Counted from the stretch's first letter, positions 25,930 to 35,779 are shown. The stretch: 64,000 bases of DNA from Mucilaginibacter dorajii (GCF_024808255.1 NZ_JANTYS010000009.1:239894-303893), one strand, 5' to 3'. Notes: generated by a model not told the origin, from the sequence alone. Program-made: numbers and translations.

Positions 25930-27459
25930 TTAATATCCTGGGTTTTGATACATTTTAACCGGGTCGAGCTTGTACTCATCAAACGGAATTGGGTAGTAGC
26001 GGTCTTTTGTACTAAAATTGGCTACTTGCGCCAAACCAAAATCGGCTTGTTTTTTTGCTTTAAAGTAGGTTACCAACTCATCGGTTGTAAAGGTACGCAA
26101 CAGGTCAAACCAACGGTGGTGCTCAAAGGCCAACTCAACACGGCGCTCATGTAAAATAGCCAGTTTAAGCGTTGGATATTTTGATGCATAATCGCTATTG
26201 GTCATGGATACCGCGTAGGTTGGCATGCCTGCCCGAACGCGCACCTGGTCTAAGAAACCGGTAGCGGTTACAGCATCACCCAGGTAATTGTTTACTTCGG
26301 CAAGTGAAAGGATCACATCAGCATAACGCATCAAAATCCAATCATTGCCGCCGTAACCATTAATGCCAGCAGCGTCACTAACATCCCTGAACTTGGTAAC
26401 AAACCAATCTTTCACAATTGGGTCGTTCGCGAATTTAACAGAGAAGGTCATACGCGGATCGTTGGTTTCGTACTCGTTGATCAAATCGTGAGTAACATTA
26501 TATCCCACACCCGATGATGGTTTTTTCGAGTTAATGGTTTCGCCTTTAGCCTGGTTATTGGCAGCGATTGATGAACTGTAATTAAGATCGCCCTGGATGT
26601 TCACAATTTGGAAGATCAGCTCCGGGCAATTTGCTTTTTTGCTTACATCAAAAACATCGGTATATGGAATGCTGCTCAAATCGCCAAAGGTGCGCATGTT
26701 ATACGCGGCCATTAAGGCTGTTTTGGCACTGTTTAAATTAGTAGTACGGTTAGCCTGGTCTAAAGTAGTAGCCATAGTAAGGTATACCTGGCCTAATAGG
26801 AAATCAGCCGCGGCTTTTGATGCCCTGCCTGTTGGTGCCTGCAGGTTTGGAAGCGGACTGTTAACCACATCAGTTAAATCGGCTATTATTTGCTGGTAAA
26901 CAACATCCTGTTTTACACGGAAAGTTGAGGCTGCAACTTCTGCTGCAGAGGATAATTGTTTAGTTACCAAAGGCACATCGCCCCAAAGGCGTACCAATTC
27001 AAAATAAGTAAAGGCGCGTAAAAACTTGGCTTCCGCGGCATACTTTTGTTTTAATGTATTATCCGAAAAACTAACCTGGTCAATGTGTGCTAACACCACA
27101 TTGGCGCGGCTCACGGTAGTATACAATGATACCCAGTGGGCTTTTAAATAAGTATTGCTTGGCAGTATAGAAAAGTTGTTGAATTGGAATGGTTCGCCGG
27201 AGTTTGATTGGTTATCGTTGGTCCCCGTATCATCAGACCGTTGATCTGTCCACAAATCACTGCCTTCGCCAACATTGTTACCGCTGCGCATTGATTGATA
27301 AATGCCGTTTACGGCCAACAATACGTCGTTGGGTGTTTTATAGCTCGCATCAACAGTTACCGCATTGGGGTCGCTTTCAATTAAAAAGTCTTTTTTACAA
27401 GACGGGCTTATGGCCACAACCGCTGCAAGGCAGGCAATGGCTAAAAATTTCTTATTCAT
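25930..27459 (-). CDS. susD: SusD/RagB-family glycan- or nutrient-binding lipoprotein
   Basis: A surface lipoprotein that captures substrate and forms the lid on the SusC-like channel. The start is ATG 27459, giving 509 residues with lipobox ISPSC (Cys21). The N-terminal TPR-bearing SusD part holds AEAKFLRAFTYFELVRLWGDVPLV, and the C-terminal RagB part carries RYADVILSLAEVNNYLG, LAILHERRVELAFEHHRWFDLLR and the end YYPIPFDEYKLDPVKMYQNPGY. It follows the SusC gene by 23 bases. No glycoside hydrolase is attached, so the substrate is unknown and need not be a glycan. Confidence 0.95.
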   Translation of the reverse strand: MNKKFLAIACLAAVVAISPSCKKDFLIESDPNAVTVDASYKTPNDVLLAVNGIYQSMRSGNNVGEGSDLWTDQRSDDTGTNDNQSNSGEPFQFNNFSILPSNTYLKAHWVSLYTTVSRANVVLAHIDQVSFSDNTLKQKYAAEAKFLRAFTYFELVRLWGDVPLVTKQLSSAAEVAASTFRVKQDVVYQQIIADLTDVVNSPLPNLQAPTGRASKAAADFLLGQVYLTMATTLDQANRTTNLNSAKTALMAAYNMRTFGDLSSIPYTDVFDVSKKANCPELIFQIVNIQGDLNYSSSIAANNQAKGETINSKKPSSGVGYNVTHDLINEYETNDPRMTFSVKFANDPIVKDWFVTKFRDVSDAAGINGYGGNDWILMRYADVILSLAEVNNYLGDAVTATGFLDQVRVRAGMPTYAVSMTNSDYASKYPTLKLAILHERRVELAFEHHRWFDLLRTFTTDELVTYFKAKKQADFGLAQVANFSTKDRYYPIPFDEYKLDPVKMYQNPGY

Positions 27460-27482
27460 TTTTATATCTCTTAAAAAATTTA

Positions 27483-30400
27483 TCAAAAAGTAACATTTAC
27501 ACCTAAGTTGTATGACCTAACCAATGGGTAGGTACCATAATCGATACCCGGCGCAAGGTTGGCTGGCTGTGTGCTGTTTGATGCGGCACCAGAGTAGTTA
27601 TAATCCACATCGGGGTTATAACCTTTATACTTGGTGATGGTAAACGCGTTAACTACACTTGCAAAAACACGGGCTTTGGTTAAGCCTAAAGTGTTTTGTA
27701 AAAAGCCAGGTAAGGTGTAACCCAATGTTAAGTTGGTACAACGCAGGTACGAGCCGCTTTGCAGGTAAAATGTTGATAAACGGGTACTGTTACTTTGTGT
27801 ACCTGCACGTGAAGCACGGTAAAAAGATCCATCGCCCGGGTTTTGTGCATTCCTGTACCTGTCGGCTACGTTGGCGTATTGATTACCTGAGCCCTCTCCA
27901 TTATACAGGTAATAGTCCTGTCCATCAAGAATCTGGTTTCCGTACGATCCGTTGAACCCCGCATTAAAATCAAACTTTTTGAAGGTACTGTTTAAGGCAA
28001 AGCCGTAAGTAAATTTAGCATATGGCGAACCGATGATGCCTTTATCGGCGTCGTTTACCACGCCATCATGGTTGGTATCAACAAACCACAGGTCTCCTAT
28101 TTTGGCAGGATTGGTTTGTGAGGCCGATGGCGCTGTTTTACCCAAATTATCGGCAGTAATTATACCGCCAACTTTAAATCCGTAAAACATACCAACTGGC
28201 TGGCCTTGTGTAGTGATGCTGGTAAGGTATGAACGCTCTGCACCGTTAATGATCAGCGTATTCTTAGCTGGCAGTTTAACAACTTTATTACGGTTTAATG
28301 AAATATTACCGCTTGCACCGAAGGTGAAATCTTTATTGTTGATAATTTTGCCATCCACCTGGAAATCGAACCCGCCATTGCGGATCTTAGAATCGCGTAG
28401 GTTGGTTAAAATAACGGTGCTGCCCGATATTGCCGAAATTGGCTGGTTATACAACAGGTTGTATGAGTAGCTCAAATAATAGTTGGCAATAATTGACAAA
28501 CGACCTTTAAACAAAGAAATATCTGCACCAACATTGTACTGTGAAGTAGTTTCCCAGCTTAGGGTATTGTCTTTTATGCCGCCCGGGTAAGTTGCTGTTA
28601 CGGCAGCAGTGCTACCATCAAGCACGGTTCCTGTTGGCGATGCCAATGTTTGCTGAATGGCGTAGTTAGGAATGTTGAAGTTACCGCTTTTACCCCAGCT
28701 TGCACGGATCTTAACTGTTGATTGATCGCCAAGGAAGTTATGGTAAAAATCTTCGTCGGACAAATTCCAGCCGGCAGCAACCGATGGGAAATAGCCGTAC
28801 TTATTTGCCGGACCAAAACGTGATGAACCATCGGCGCGGAACGACGCGGTTAAAAAGTATTTCCCAGCGTAGTTATAGTTAGCACGGCCAAGGTATGATA
28901 GCAATGTATATTCACTTTTATAGGCGTTGTTTAAAGAAAAGTTAGCCGCCAAAGCGCCATGGTTTGAGATCTCGGGGATAGCGTCATTCTGGAAACCATT
29001 TGCCTTTACGCTGATATAATCGGCTGAGGTGATCTGTGCGGTATAACCGGCCAAAGCGTCAAAATGGTGCTTGCCAATTTGTTTGTTGTAGTTTAAGGTA
29101 AACTCGGCAAGCTTATCAACGTTAACCAGGTTTGAAGCCTGGGCGTTAGCCGCCAAAATTGCCTGCTGCGAGCCCGGAGGAAAAGCACCACTGCTTATGG
29201 TAGTTGGGTAATAGTAATCATACTTTTCGGTATAGGTTTCTGTACCCAGGTTTGTTTTAAAATCCAAATCCTTGAAGATATGGTAAGTTGCAGCCGCGTT
29301 ATAATGGCTGCGGTACCCTTTCCTGTTAATTTTAATACGCTCGGCAAGTGCAAGCGGGTTTTCAATGCTCTGGTAACCATATTGGGTTGAACCGGCGGCC
29401 TCAACGTTAGTTTGCAATGAGCCATCGGCATTATAAGCCGGTAAATAAGGCATGTAAATAAGTGCTGCAAGAATAGGGCTGTGGTCAAAACGGCCTTCAG
29501 TTGTTTCCTGGTTGGTGTTTTGAGTGTAAGCTACGTTGGCCGCGATGTGGATGCGCTTGCTTACATCGCCATCAATATTGGCGCGGAAGTTATAACGTTG
29601 CTGACCGGTACTTTGAATAATACCGGGCTGGTTTTGGTATGAGCCGCTCACATAATAACGGATATCACTTGATGCACCCGAAAACGACAAGGTATGTTTT
29701 TGCATAAATGTGTTGCGGTACAATTCATCCTGCCAATCGGTATTTACGGTTTGCTTAATTGGGGTTTGCGATGCAAAATCATACAGCCCATTGGGGATGC
29801 TTACACTGCCAGTGTTACCTACATTGGTTACGCGGGTAGTATTAGGGTCAGAGTACATAGCATCATTCCAGGTATGGCCGGTGTTAACCCAAAGATCATG
29901 ATAGGCGTTGTTACGGCCATCGATAACCAGTTGGGCAGCCTGATCGGCATTTAGCAGTTTTACTTTGTGGGCCAACTGATCCATACCGGTTTGCACATCA
30001 TATTCAAAACGGCCTTTACCCAATTTACCTTTTTTGGTAGTGATCAATACCACACCACCAGATGCACGTGAACCGTAAATAGCGGCCGATGCAGCATCTT
30101 TCAATACGTCGATACTTTCCACATCGTCAGGGTTAATGTAGATATCATTTGATGGGTATCCGTCAATAACGTACAAGGGATCTGAACTGGCGTTGAACGA
30201 GCCAATACCCCTAACCCTGATTTTAGGGCTGGTATATGGTGCACCACCAGTTTGAGATACCTGTACGCCGGATACTTTACCAACAAGCGCCTGCCCCAAT
30301 GAAGGAGAAGAAAGGTTTAAATCGCTTGATTTTACGCTGGCAACAGAACCGGTAACATCGCTTTTACGGATGGTTTGATAACCAATGGCTACAACCTCGT

Positions 30401-30764
30401 TAAGCATGTTGGCCTGCGGTACCAGTTTAACATTTACTTTGGCCTGGTCGCCAACGGTTACTTCCTGTGGCAGATAGCCAATAAATTTAAAAACAAGTAC
30501 AGCACCTGGTTCTGCCGATATGCTGTATTTACCGCTTACATCTGTTGATGTACCCTTATTGGTGTTTTTGATCATTACTGATACACCTGGCAGGGGTTGG
30601 TTGGTTTCGTCGGTTACGGTACCAGATATTTGAATTGCCTGGTTAATCGCAATTTTAATGGGAGTTGCAGCGTTTGAGTTAAACGCGGTTGCCATGATCA
30701 TGAGGCAGATAAAAGGTTTTAGCAAAAACCTTCCAAAAAGATCACGGGTAATCTTTTTATTCAT
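27483..30764 (-). CDS. susC: SusC/RagA-family TonB-linked outer-membrane transporter
   Basis: A 1093-residue TonB-dependent channel that works with the following SusD protein. Visible parts are a signal peptide (to about 33), a carboxypeptidase-like regulatory domain (about 46-117, ISGTVTDETNQPLPGVSV), the plug (about 120-245, GYQTIRKSDVTGSVASV and IDVLKDAASAAIYGSRASGGVVLITTKKG) and a 22-strand barrel. The last strand ends NLGVNVTF, the usual terminal aromatic. There is no N-terminal FecR-sensing (STN) domain, which fits control by the separate propeller regulator at 22985. Confidence 0.96.
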   Translation of the reverse strand: MNKKITRDLFGRFLLKPFICLMIMATAFNSNAATPIKIAINQAIQISGTVTDETNQPLPGVSVMIKNTNKGTSTDVSGKYSISAEPGAVLVFKFIGYLPQEVTVGDQAKVNVKLVPQANMLNEVVAIGYQTIRKSDVTGSVASVKSSDLNLSSPSLGQALVGKVSGVQVSQTGGAPYTSPKIRVRGIGSFNASSDPLYVIDGYPSNDIYINPDDVESIDVLKDAASAAIYGSRASGGVVLITTKKGKLGKGRFEYDVQTGMDQLAHKVKLLNADQAAQLVIDGRNNAYHDLWVNTGHTWNDAMYSDPNTTRVTNVGNTGSVSIPNGLYDFASQTPIKQTVNTDWQDELYRNTFMQKHTLSFSGASSDIRYYVSGSYQNQPGIIQSTGQQRYNFRANIDGDVSKRIHIAANVAYTQNTNQETTEGRFDHSPILAALIYMPYLPAYNADGSLQTNVEAAGSTQYGYQSIENPLALAERIKINRKGYRSHYNAAATYHIFKDLDFKTNLGTETYTEKYDYYYPTTISSGAFPPGSQQAILAANAQASNLVNVDKLAEFTLNYNKQIGKHHFDALAGYTAQITSADYISVKANGFQNDAIPEISNHGALAANFSLNNAYKSEYTLLSYLGRANYNYAGKYFLTASFRADGSSRFGPANKYGYFPSVAAGWNLSDEDFYHNFLGDQSTVKIRASWGKSGNFNIPNYAIQQTLASPTGTVLDGSTAAVTATYPGGIKDNTLSWETTSQYNVGADISLFKGRLSIIANYYLSYSYNLLYNQPISAISGSTVILTNLRDSKIRNGGFDFQVDGKIINNKDFTFGASGNISLNRNKVVKLPAKNTLIINGAERSYLTSITTQGQPVGMFYGFKVGGIITADNLGKTAPSASQTNPAKIGDLWFVDTNHDGVVNDADKGIIGSPYAKFTYGFALNSTFKKFDFNAGFNGSYGNQILDGQDYYLYNGEGSGNQYANVADRYRNAQNPGDGSFYRASRAGTQSNSTRLSTFYLQSGSYLRCTNLTLGYTLPGFLQNTLGLTKARVFASVVNAFTITKYKGYNPDVDYNYSGAASNSTQPANLAPGIDYGTYPLVRSYNLGVNVTF

Positions 30765-31083
30765 ATTTTTAAAAGTTGATTGTTAGAAAATGACAGTAAA
30801 GCTTTCGACCGCTTTTTAGTTATTTGACAATTAATCCGGAGCCGTGTGAATGTTAGCGCATTCGCCGGTTTCTTTGTTTTATCGCCGGTTTTCGATGTTA
30901 AGTTTAAATTAATGTTACATAGGCATTTAAATTAAAACACGTGGTAGATTTTAATATTATCATAACTTTTATTGCCTTATGATAATATAATATTAATTAG
31001 GGGTTATTAATATTGCAATGATGGCAACAAAATTAAACCAGCTATCTTAAGCACGGGCTATTTAAATGTTAAGTTTGCATTAA
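30765..31083. other. Gene-free upstream region of the first SusC gene
   Basis: About 320 bases, AT-rich, holding the leader of the leftward SusC gene. No exact TAnnTTTG box on the minus strand and no repeat module was found. A CGCCGGTTTC / TCGCCGGTTTTC direct repeat (about 30862-30895) lies about 100 bases upstream of the start and could be a regulator site. Confidence 0.35.
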
Positions 31084-31113
31084 CAAAAAATGCCGGGCTT
31101 TTTTACCCGGCAT
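31084..31113 (-). terminator. Intrinsic terminator of the 33277-31143 operon
   Basis: On the minus strand ATGCCGGGT and GCCCGGCAT pair around an A-run and are followed by TTTTTTG, 30 bases after the last stop codon of the operon. Confidence 0.85.
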
Positions 31114-31142
31114 GCCATATTTTAACCCGTTTCAACCATATT

Positions 31143-32018
31143 TTACCAGTTTGTTTTGGTAAAATTCACATTGTTTTTGCGCGATGAGGTTACCGCGATT
31201 CCACGCTCATCGTCGCCAATAAATGAAAAACCCTCCAGCTCATCGGCACGATCAATGTGGTCAACCTGGCTGATGACTACCTGCTTACCGGCTTCAATTG
31301 ATTTTTTCAGGTCCACATAAGTAAACTGCCATTGCCTGCCTTCTTTTTGATTTTGAATAAGCACCAACACTCCCTTATCGGCTACCCAGTGTAGGTTTTG
31401 CACCCAAGGCGTGCATGTAAACTTTTTGTAAAGTACACCCGGCTCTTTAGTATTGGCTGCTTTCGCCAGTTTTTCGGGGTCGTATAATCTTACTTCGTTT
31501 CCGTGGTCGCCATAATCGGCTGTGGCTACGTACCACTTATTATTATATTTAACATACTCGGGGCGGGTACCTTGTATGCAGGCATCGTCATCGATGGTAT
31601 TAAGCAGGCTGGCATCAAGCGTGCCGGTTTTTAACAGGGCTTTCCAGTCAACACAATAAATAACCGCTTTCCATTTGGTCCCTTCGGCATTTAAACGGAT
31701 GGAGTTGCCTATAAATGTAGGCCCGATTCCATTGTAAGCTATCCCGGTAGGGTGATTGATCACATCCTGTCCGTTTTTGGTAAGCTTCACTTCTTTATGC
31801 TGATAAACCAGGCTATCACCCTCCATTTTAAACTCGCGAATCATCCCCACTTCCCTATCGCCATATAAAAATATACGCCCTTTTTGATAGGAGATCCCCT
31901 GGCAGGCACCTAATGAATCAACGGTGATGGATTTATTAAGCTGCTGATCAACAGATGAGGTTACCAGGCTGCCTATGCCTAAGGCCGCGGCTATAATTGT
32001 TAAAGTTATCTTTTGCAT
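31143..32018 (-). CDS. Secreted protein of unknown function, possibly a beta-propeller
   Basis: A 291-residue protein with a signal peptide (LTIIAAALGIGSLVTSS). The mature part shows recurring strand-turn units (GRIFLYGDREVGMIREF, KWYVATADYGDHGNEVRLYD, GVLVLIQNQKEGRQWQFTYVD), which suggests a beta-propeller with a DUF-like sugar- or phosphate-binding role. No catalytic motif is recognised. It lies 11 bases after the YdcF-like gene and ends in an intrinsic terminator, so the two form a two-gene operon. Confidence 0.7.
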   Translation of the reverse strand: MQKITLTIIAAALGIGSLVTSSVDQQLNKSITVDSLGACQGISYQKGRIFLYGDREVGMIREFKMEGDSLVYQHKEVKLTKNGQDVINHPTGIAYNGIGPTFIGNSIRLNAEGTKWKAVIYCVDWKALLKTGTLDASLLNTIDDDACIQGTRPEYVKYNNKWYVATADYGDHGNEVRLYDPEKLAKAANTKEPGVLYKKFTCTPWVQNLHWVADKGVLVLIQNQKEGRQWQFTYVDLKKSIEAGKQVVISQVDHIDRADELEGFSFIGDDERGIAVTSSRKNNVNFTKTNW

Positions 32019-32029
32019 ATTGATCGGTC

Positions 32030-33277
32030 TTATCGTGGGTCAAGGGGTTCGTCGTTATCTATCTGTTTGGCTTCCTCAACCGGGTAATATTCCACTTCGG
32101 TTTCGGAGTTCCGCTTATCTAATTTATAGGGCACGTAGTTTAATTCTTTTTCGCAGCGGGAGGCCATGTTCATGATAAAATCGGTTTGCGATTTATCTGT
32201 AACCACAATACCGGGCTTATTGGCCGGGATGCCGTATTTATAAATGAGCCTTGCACTGTTACGCATATTGGTGGTGGTATGCCTGGCATGCGGTTCAATG
32301 ATGATGGCGCTTTCGGGCACGTGCAGTACCTTCATCAGGTAGATCTTCATCTGCTCGGCTTCGTTAAATTTTGTTTTGTATGGGTGCACATTGCCGCCAG
32401 ATACAATAATGAGCGGCGCTTTGCCCTGCCTATATTCTTGTTCGGCCAGGCGGCAGCGCAGCATCCCTTCGCTACTTAAAGCCCACTCGGGTTTCTCGGG
32501 ACCAGCGCCCGGCACCATAATATTGGTGTATGGGTAGTTAGCCCATTTGATGGTTTTAATGTTATCCACCGCGGCCTTGTTAACAGTGGCTTCCATTGGC
32601 TCATAATGCGCAGGATCTTGCCGCTCATTAATTTGCAGGTATAGTAACGCTGCTTTTAACGATGGCTCAAAAAACAAATGGCTGCCCTTTACATCGCCTA
32701 AAAGCGCCGCGTTAAAATCATACATTAAGGTATAGTAAGCTTTGGCGTGTACGTTATAGCTTATAGAGTCTATTGTTGGATAATTAGGTTTATTGCCTTC
32801 GGCATAAACACCTATGGTATAATTAATGCCTTTGGCTTCCTGTTCCCAGGCTTTTACCAATAATTCGCCGGGTGATAGTTTTTTATATAAGCTATAAGTA
32901 CCGGAGGGGATTAGTTTGGTTTTCACCAAGGCATCCAACGCGTTGCCGGGCTTGTAAAGGGCGGTTAGGCGTGCGCCTACTGTCGCGATATCATCATCTG
33001 ATAATTTTACGGCAGCTATAAGACATGCAGCATCTTTACAATTGGTAAGGGACTCGCTTAGCTGCTTTAATTTATTTTGATTCAGTTGAGCAAATTCAGC
33101 GTCGTGCTTAAGTAAAGCGCTTATCGGGGTATCCTGTTCAAAAAGAGTTAGTAAGTAATAGTTTTTTGACTGTACGTAATCAACGTTGTTTTTTACAATG
33201 GTATGGGCTGCACGCTTTTGTGCATAACCGCTTAAAAAGGTAGCGCATAGCAGCGCCATGGATAACATTTTTTTCAT
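32030..33277 (-). CDS. Secreted YdcF/ElyC/SanA (DUF218) family protein
   Basis: A 415-residue protein with a signal peptide (MLSMALLCATFLSGYAQ). The N-terminal 200 residues are helical and not recognised. The C-terminal half (about 240-400) is a DUF218 domain with PLIIVSGGNVHPYKTKFNEA, AIIIEPHARHTTTNMRNSA and GIVVTDKSQTDFI. In SanA/ElyC this domain is tied to envelope integrity and polysaccharide-carrier metabolism. The signal peptide and helical extension differ from the short membrane-anchored forms and point to a periplasmic job in a two-gene operon with 31143-32018. Confidence 0.85.
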   Translation of the reverse strand: MKKMLSMALLCATFLSGYAQKRAAHTIVKNNVDYVQSKNYYLLTLFEQDTPISALLKHDAEFAQLNQNKLKQLSESLTNCKDAACLIAAVKLSDDDIATVGARLTALYKPGNALDALVKTKLIPSGTYSLYKKLSPGELLVKAWEQEAKGINYTIGVYAEGNKPNYPTIDSISYNVHAKAYYTLMYDFNAALLGDVKGSHLFFEPSLKAALLYLQINERQDPAHYEPMEATVNKAAVDNIKTIKWANYPYTNIMVPGAGPEKPEWALSSEGMLRCRLAEQEYRQGKAPLIIVSGGNVHPYKTKFNEAEQMKIYLMKVLHVPESAIIIEPHARHTTTNMRNSARLIYKYGIPANKPGIVVTDKSQTDFIMNMASRCEKELNYVPYKLDKRNSETEVEYYPVEEAKQIDNDEPLDPR

Positions 33278-33369
33278 AATAGTATTTGTGCTACAAATAA
33301 ACCCTTTAAAAATAAACTACAGGTTAACAAGGTGCGGATATCGTTTAAATTTAGTTAACATGGCATTTG

Positions 33370-33462
33370 TGTAGAGACGCAATATTTTGCGTCTCCAGCT
33401 ATGCAGGGCGAATTTGCAAATCTGATTTGCACGCGGGAGACGCAAAATATTGCGTCTCTACA
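33370..33462. repeat. REPIN-like element, second copy
   Basis: Arms 33370-33396 and 33436-33462 are identical to those of the element at 2554-2662 and again begin with GTAG on the outer side. The core is 39 bases and shares GCTATRCAGRGCGRATTTG with the first copy. It lies between divergent genes. The coding frame that runs through it upstream of tdh is not used. Confidence 0.85.
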
Positions 33463-33543
33463 ATTGTTTTTTCTTGAGATACGGCATACCGTTAAACTCA
33501 TCAATAATATATTGCGGTTACCACACCGCAACCGGGAAATTTT

Positions 33544-33551
33544 TACCTTTG
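33544..33551 (+). promoter_or_regulatory. -7 promoter box of the threonine dehydrogenase gene
   Basis: TACCTTTG is a perfect TAnnTTTG match, 18 bases before ATG 33570. A -33 TTTG at the expected distance is not obvious. It supports the short start over the longer frame from 33450. Confidence 0.6.
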
Positions 33552-33569
33552 CGTAAACTCAAAAATTGC

Positions 33570-34520
33570 ATGAGCGAAAAGATCTTAGTGATAGGTGCCA
33601 ATGGCCAGATCGGGACTGAGCTGGTTGTGGCTTTACGGGGTATTCATGGGGTTGATAAAGTGATCGCATCTGATATCAACAACCCTACTTATGCCATCCG
33701 CAACAGCGGACCATATGAGTTGGTGAACGTGCTTGATAAAGATAACCTGCACCACATTTTTGAAAAATATCGCCCAACCCAGGTTTACCTGCTGGCCGCC
33801 ATACTATCTGCCGTAGGCGAACAAAAGCCCAAAATGGCCTGGGATTTAAACATGACCGGGCTTATTCATGTGCTTGATTTTGCCGTTGAGTTTAAAACCG
33901 CCAAAGTGTTCTGGCCAAGCTCTATAGCGGTATTCGGGCCGCATTCGCCACAGTTTAATACACCGCAATATTGTGTAATGGACCCCAACACAGTTTATGG
34001 TTTTAGCAAATTAGCCGGCGAACGCTGGGCCGAATATTACTTTGTCAAACATGGTTTAGATATCCGCAGCATTCGCTACCCGGGCTTAATTGGCTGGAAG
34101 GCTTCGCCCGGAGGCGGCACTACCGATTACGCCGTACATATATTTCATGAGGCGCTGAAGAAAGGCAAATATGAAAGTTTTCTTTCTGCTGATACCACCT
34201 TGCCCATGATGTATATGGAAGATGCTATACGAGCTACCATTAGTTTAATGGATGCCCCGGCAGATCAGATTAAAATAAGATCGTCATACAACCTGGCGGG
34301 CATCAGCTTTACGCCCGCGCAGTTAGCCGATGAGATCAAAAAACATATCTCGGCGTTTGAAATGGGTTATGTAGATACCGATCCGCGACAGGCTATTGCC
34401 GATAGCTGGCCAAAATCAATTGACGATAACAGCGCTCAACAAGACTGGGGCTGGAAACTGGAATATGACCTGCCAAAAATGACAGCAGATATGCTGGAGA
34501 ATTTGAAGAAAATTATTTAG
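33570..34520 (+). CDS. tdh: L-threonine 3-dehydrogenase, SDR (GalE-like) type
   Basis: Oxidises L-threonine to 2-amino-3-ketobutyrate with NAD. ATG 33570 gives 316 residues. The glycine-rich NAD motif VIGANGQIG (about 6-14) follows the start directly. YGFSK supplies the catalytic Tyr and Lys, and the family strings FWPSSIAVFG, RYPGLIGWKASPGGGTTDYAV and LPMMYMEDAIRATI match the short-chain threonine dehydrogenases of Bacteroidota. A 2-amino-3-ketobutyrate ligase gene is not in the window. A UDP-sugar epimerase is the main alternative but is less likely given the substrate-loop motifs. Confidence 0.88.
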   Translation: MSEKILVIGANGQIGTELVVALRGIHGVDKVIASDINNPTYAIRNSGPYELVNVLDKDNLHHIFEKYRPTQVYLLAAILSAVGEQKPKMAWDLNMTGLIHVLDFAVEFKTAKVFWPSSIAVFGPHSPQFNTPQYCVMDPNTVYGFSKLAGERWAEYYFVKHGLDIRSIRYPGLIGWKASPGGGTTDYAVHIFHEALKKGKYESFLSADTTLPMMYMEDAIRATISLMDAPADQIKIRSSYNLAGISFTPAQLADEIKKHISAFEMGYVDTDPRQAIADSWPKSIDDNSAQQDWGWKLEYDLPKMTADMLENLKKII

Positions 34521-34706
34521 GACTTTGGGATGAAGGATTTATGGAGTAAGGAGCAAAGACAAGAGGGTACGCTTTGCTTGCTTTTTGAAATCCTGATTTA
34601 AAAAACAAATATTATATTTATCCCCTCTGTAAAAAGCAGGGTATGCCGTTCTGATTCATTGACAATTGCTGTGAACCATGAACCAACAACAATGAACTAA
34701 TAAGTT

Positions 34707-35432
34707 ATGGGAAGAGCATTTGAATTCCGCAAAGAAAGAAAGTTTAAGCGCTGGGCCAAAATGGCAGTGCAGTTTACCCGCTTAGGGAAAGAGATTGTAA
34801 TGGCTGTAAAAGCCGGTGGTGGTGATATTACTACCAACTCGCGTTTACGCACGGCGGTGCAAAACTCCAAGGCTGTTAATATGCCTAAAGATAGGGTTGA
34901 GGCCGCTATTAAGCGTGCGACAAGTCGCGATGAAAAAGATTACGAAGAGTTGGTTTACGAAGGTTACGCCCCTTACGGCGTTGCCGTTTTGGTTGAAACC
35001 GCTACTGATAATACCAACCGTACCGTTGCCAATGTGCGCAGCTATTTTACCAAGTACGGCGGCTCATTGGGCAAAACCGGTTCGCTGGATTTTATTTTCA
35101 CCCGTAAATCGGTTTTCACTTTTGAACCGGGCGAACGCGACCTGGAAGAATTAGAGTTTGAACTGATAGATGCCGGTTTGGAAGACCTGTTTGTGGAGGC
35201 CGATGAGGAAGGAAACGATATTGGCGTGATCCACACCGCTTTTGAAGACTTTGGCAAAATGCAGAAAGCATTGGAAGAAGCGGGAGTGGAGGTAAAATCG
35301 GCCAAGTTAGAGCGTGTACCACAGTCATTCCATGAAGTAACCGAAGAACAGGTTGTTGACATCATGAAGCTGATTGACCGGTTAGAAGAAGACGACGATG
35401 TACAGGCCGTTTACCATAATATGGCGGAGTAA
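34707..35432 (+). CDS. yebC: YebC/PmpR-family regulator or ribosome-associated factor
   Basis: A 241-residue protein with the canonical opening (GRAFEFRKERKFKRWAKMAV), GGDITTNSRLRTAVQNSKAVNMPKDRVEAAI, and the three-domain length of the family. YebC proteins have been described as DNA-binding regulators and, more recently, as helpers of proline-rich translation. The protein is cytoplasmic. It is followed by an inverted repeat (35440-35551) and then by the DUF2442 gene. Confidence 0.95.
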   Translation: MGRAFEFRKERKFKRWAKMAVQFTRLGKEIVMAVKAGGGDITTNSRLRTAVQNSKAVNMPKDRVEAAIKRATSRDEKDYEELVYEGYAPYGVAVLVETATDNTNRTVANVRSYFTKYGGSLGKTGSLDFIFTRKSVFTFEPGERDLEELEFELIDAGLEDLFVEADEEGNDIGVIHTAFEDFGKMQKALEEAGVEVKSAKLERVPQSFHEVTEEQVVDIMKLIDRLEEDDDVQAVYHNMAE

Positions 35433-35439
35433 TCTTCTT

Positions 35440-35551
35440 GATTTGAAAATTTGAGGATTTGAAAATTTGAAGATGCCTGAATAGTAAATGCTGTTTTGGG
35501 ACATCCGTATTTTCCCATTTTCAAATCCTCAAATTACCAAATCTTCAAATT
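35440..35551. repeat. Inverted repeat of TTTGAAAA/TTTTCAAA type
   Basis: The left block (35440-35476) carries AATTTGAGGATTTGAAAAT and the right block (35516-35551) carries its inverse ATTTTCAAATCCTCAAATT. They enclose about 40 bases. It lies between yebC and the DUF2442 gene. Confidence 0.75.
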
Positions 35552-35559
35552 AAAAAAAA

Positions 35560-35775
35560 ATGCCACTATTCAGCTCACGTAAGGAAGAAAAAAAAGTAAA
35601 GTTGACATTTGCCAACGGCCTGCTTTTTGTTGAAAAACCAGATGGCAAGCAACAGGCTTTTCCGTTGGAATGGTTTCCAAAACTGATGAACGCAACCGAG
35701 GAGGAGCGTGAAGACTGGAAACAAACCGATAAAGGCATCCACTTCAATCAATTGGATGTAAACGTTGATCTGTAG
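35560..35775 (+). CDS. DUF2442-domain protein
   Basis: A 71-residue protein that is a single DUF2442 unit: VKLTFANGLLFVEKPDGKQ, then FPLEWFPKLMNATEEERED, and GIHFNQLDVNVDL at the end, as in this family. Members often occur beside toxin-like DUF4160 genes, but none is seen here. It is preceded by an A-run and a repeat, and followed by a 23-bp perfect hairpin before the next gene. The function is unknown. Confidence 0.88.
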   Translation: MPLFSSRKEEKKVKLTFANGLLFVEKPDGKQQAFPLEWFPKLMNATEEEREDWKQTDKGIHFNQLDVNVDL

Positions 35776-35779
35776 CACA

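Noticed and set aside
33450..33569. Upstream extension of the threonine dehydrogenase frame
   Set aside because: It runs through the REPIN-like repeat and a perfect -7 promoter box; the Rossmann motif follows the internal ATG at once.
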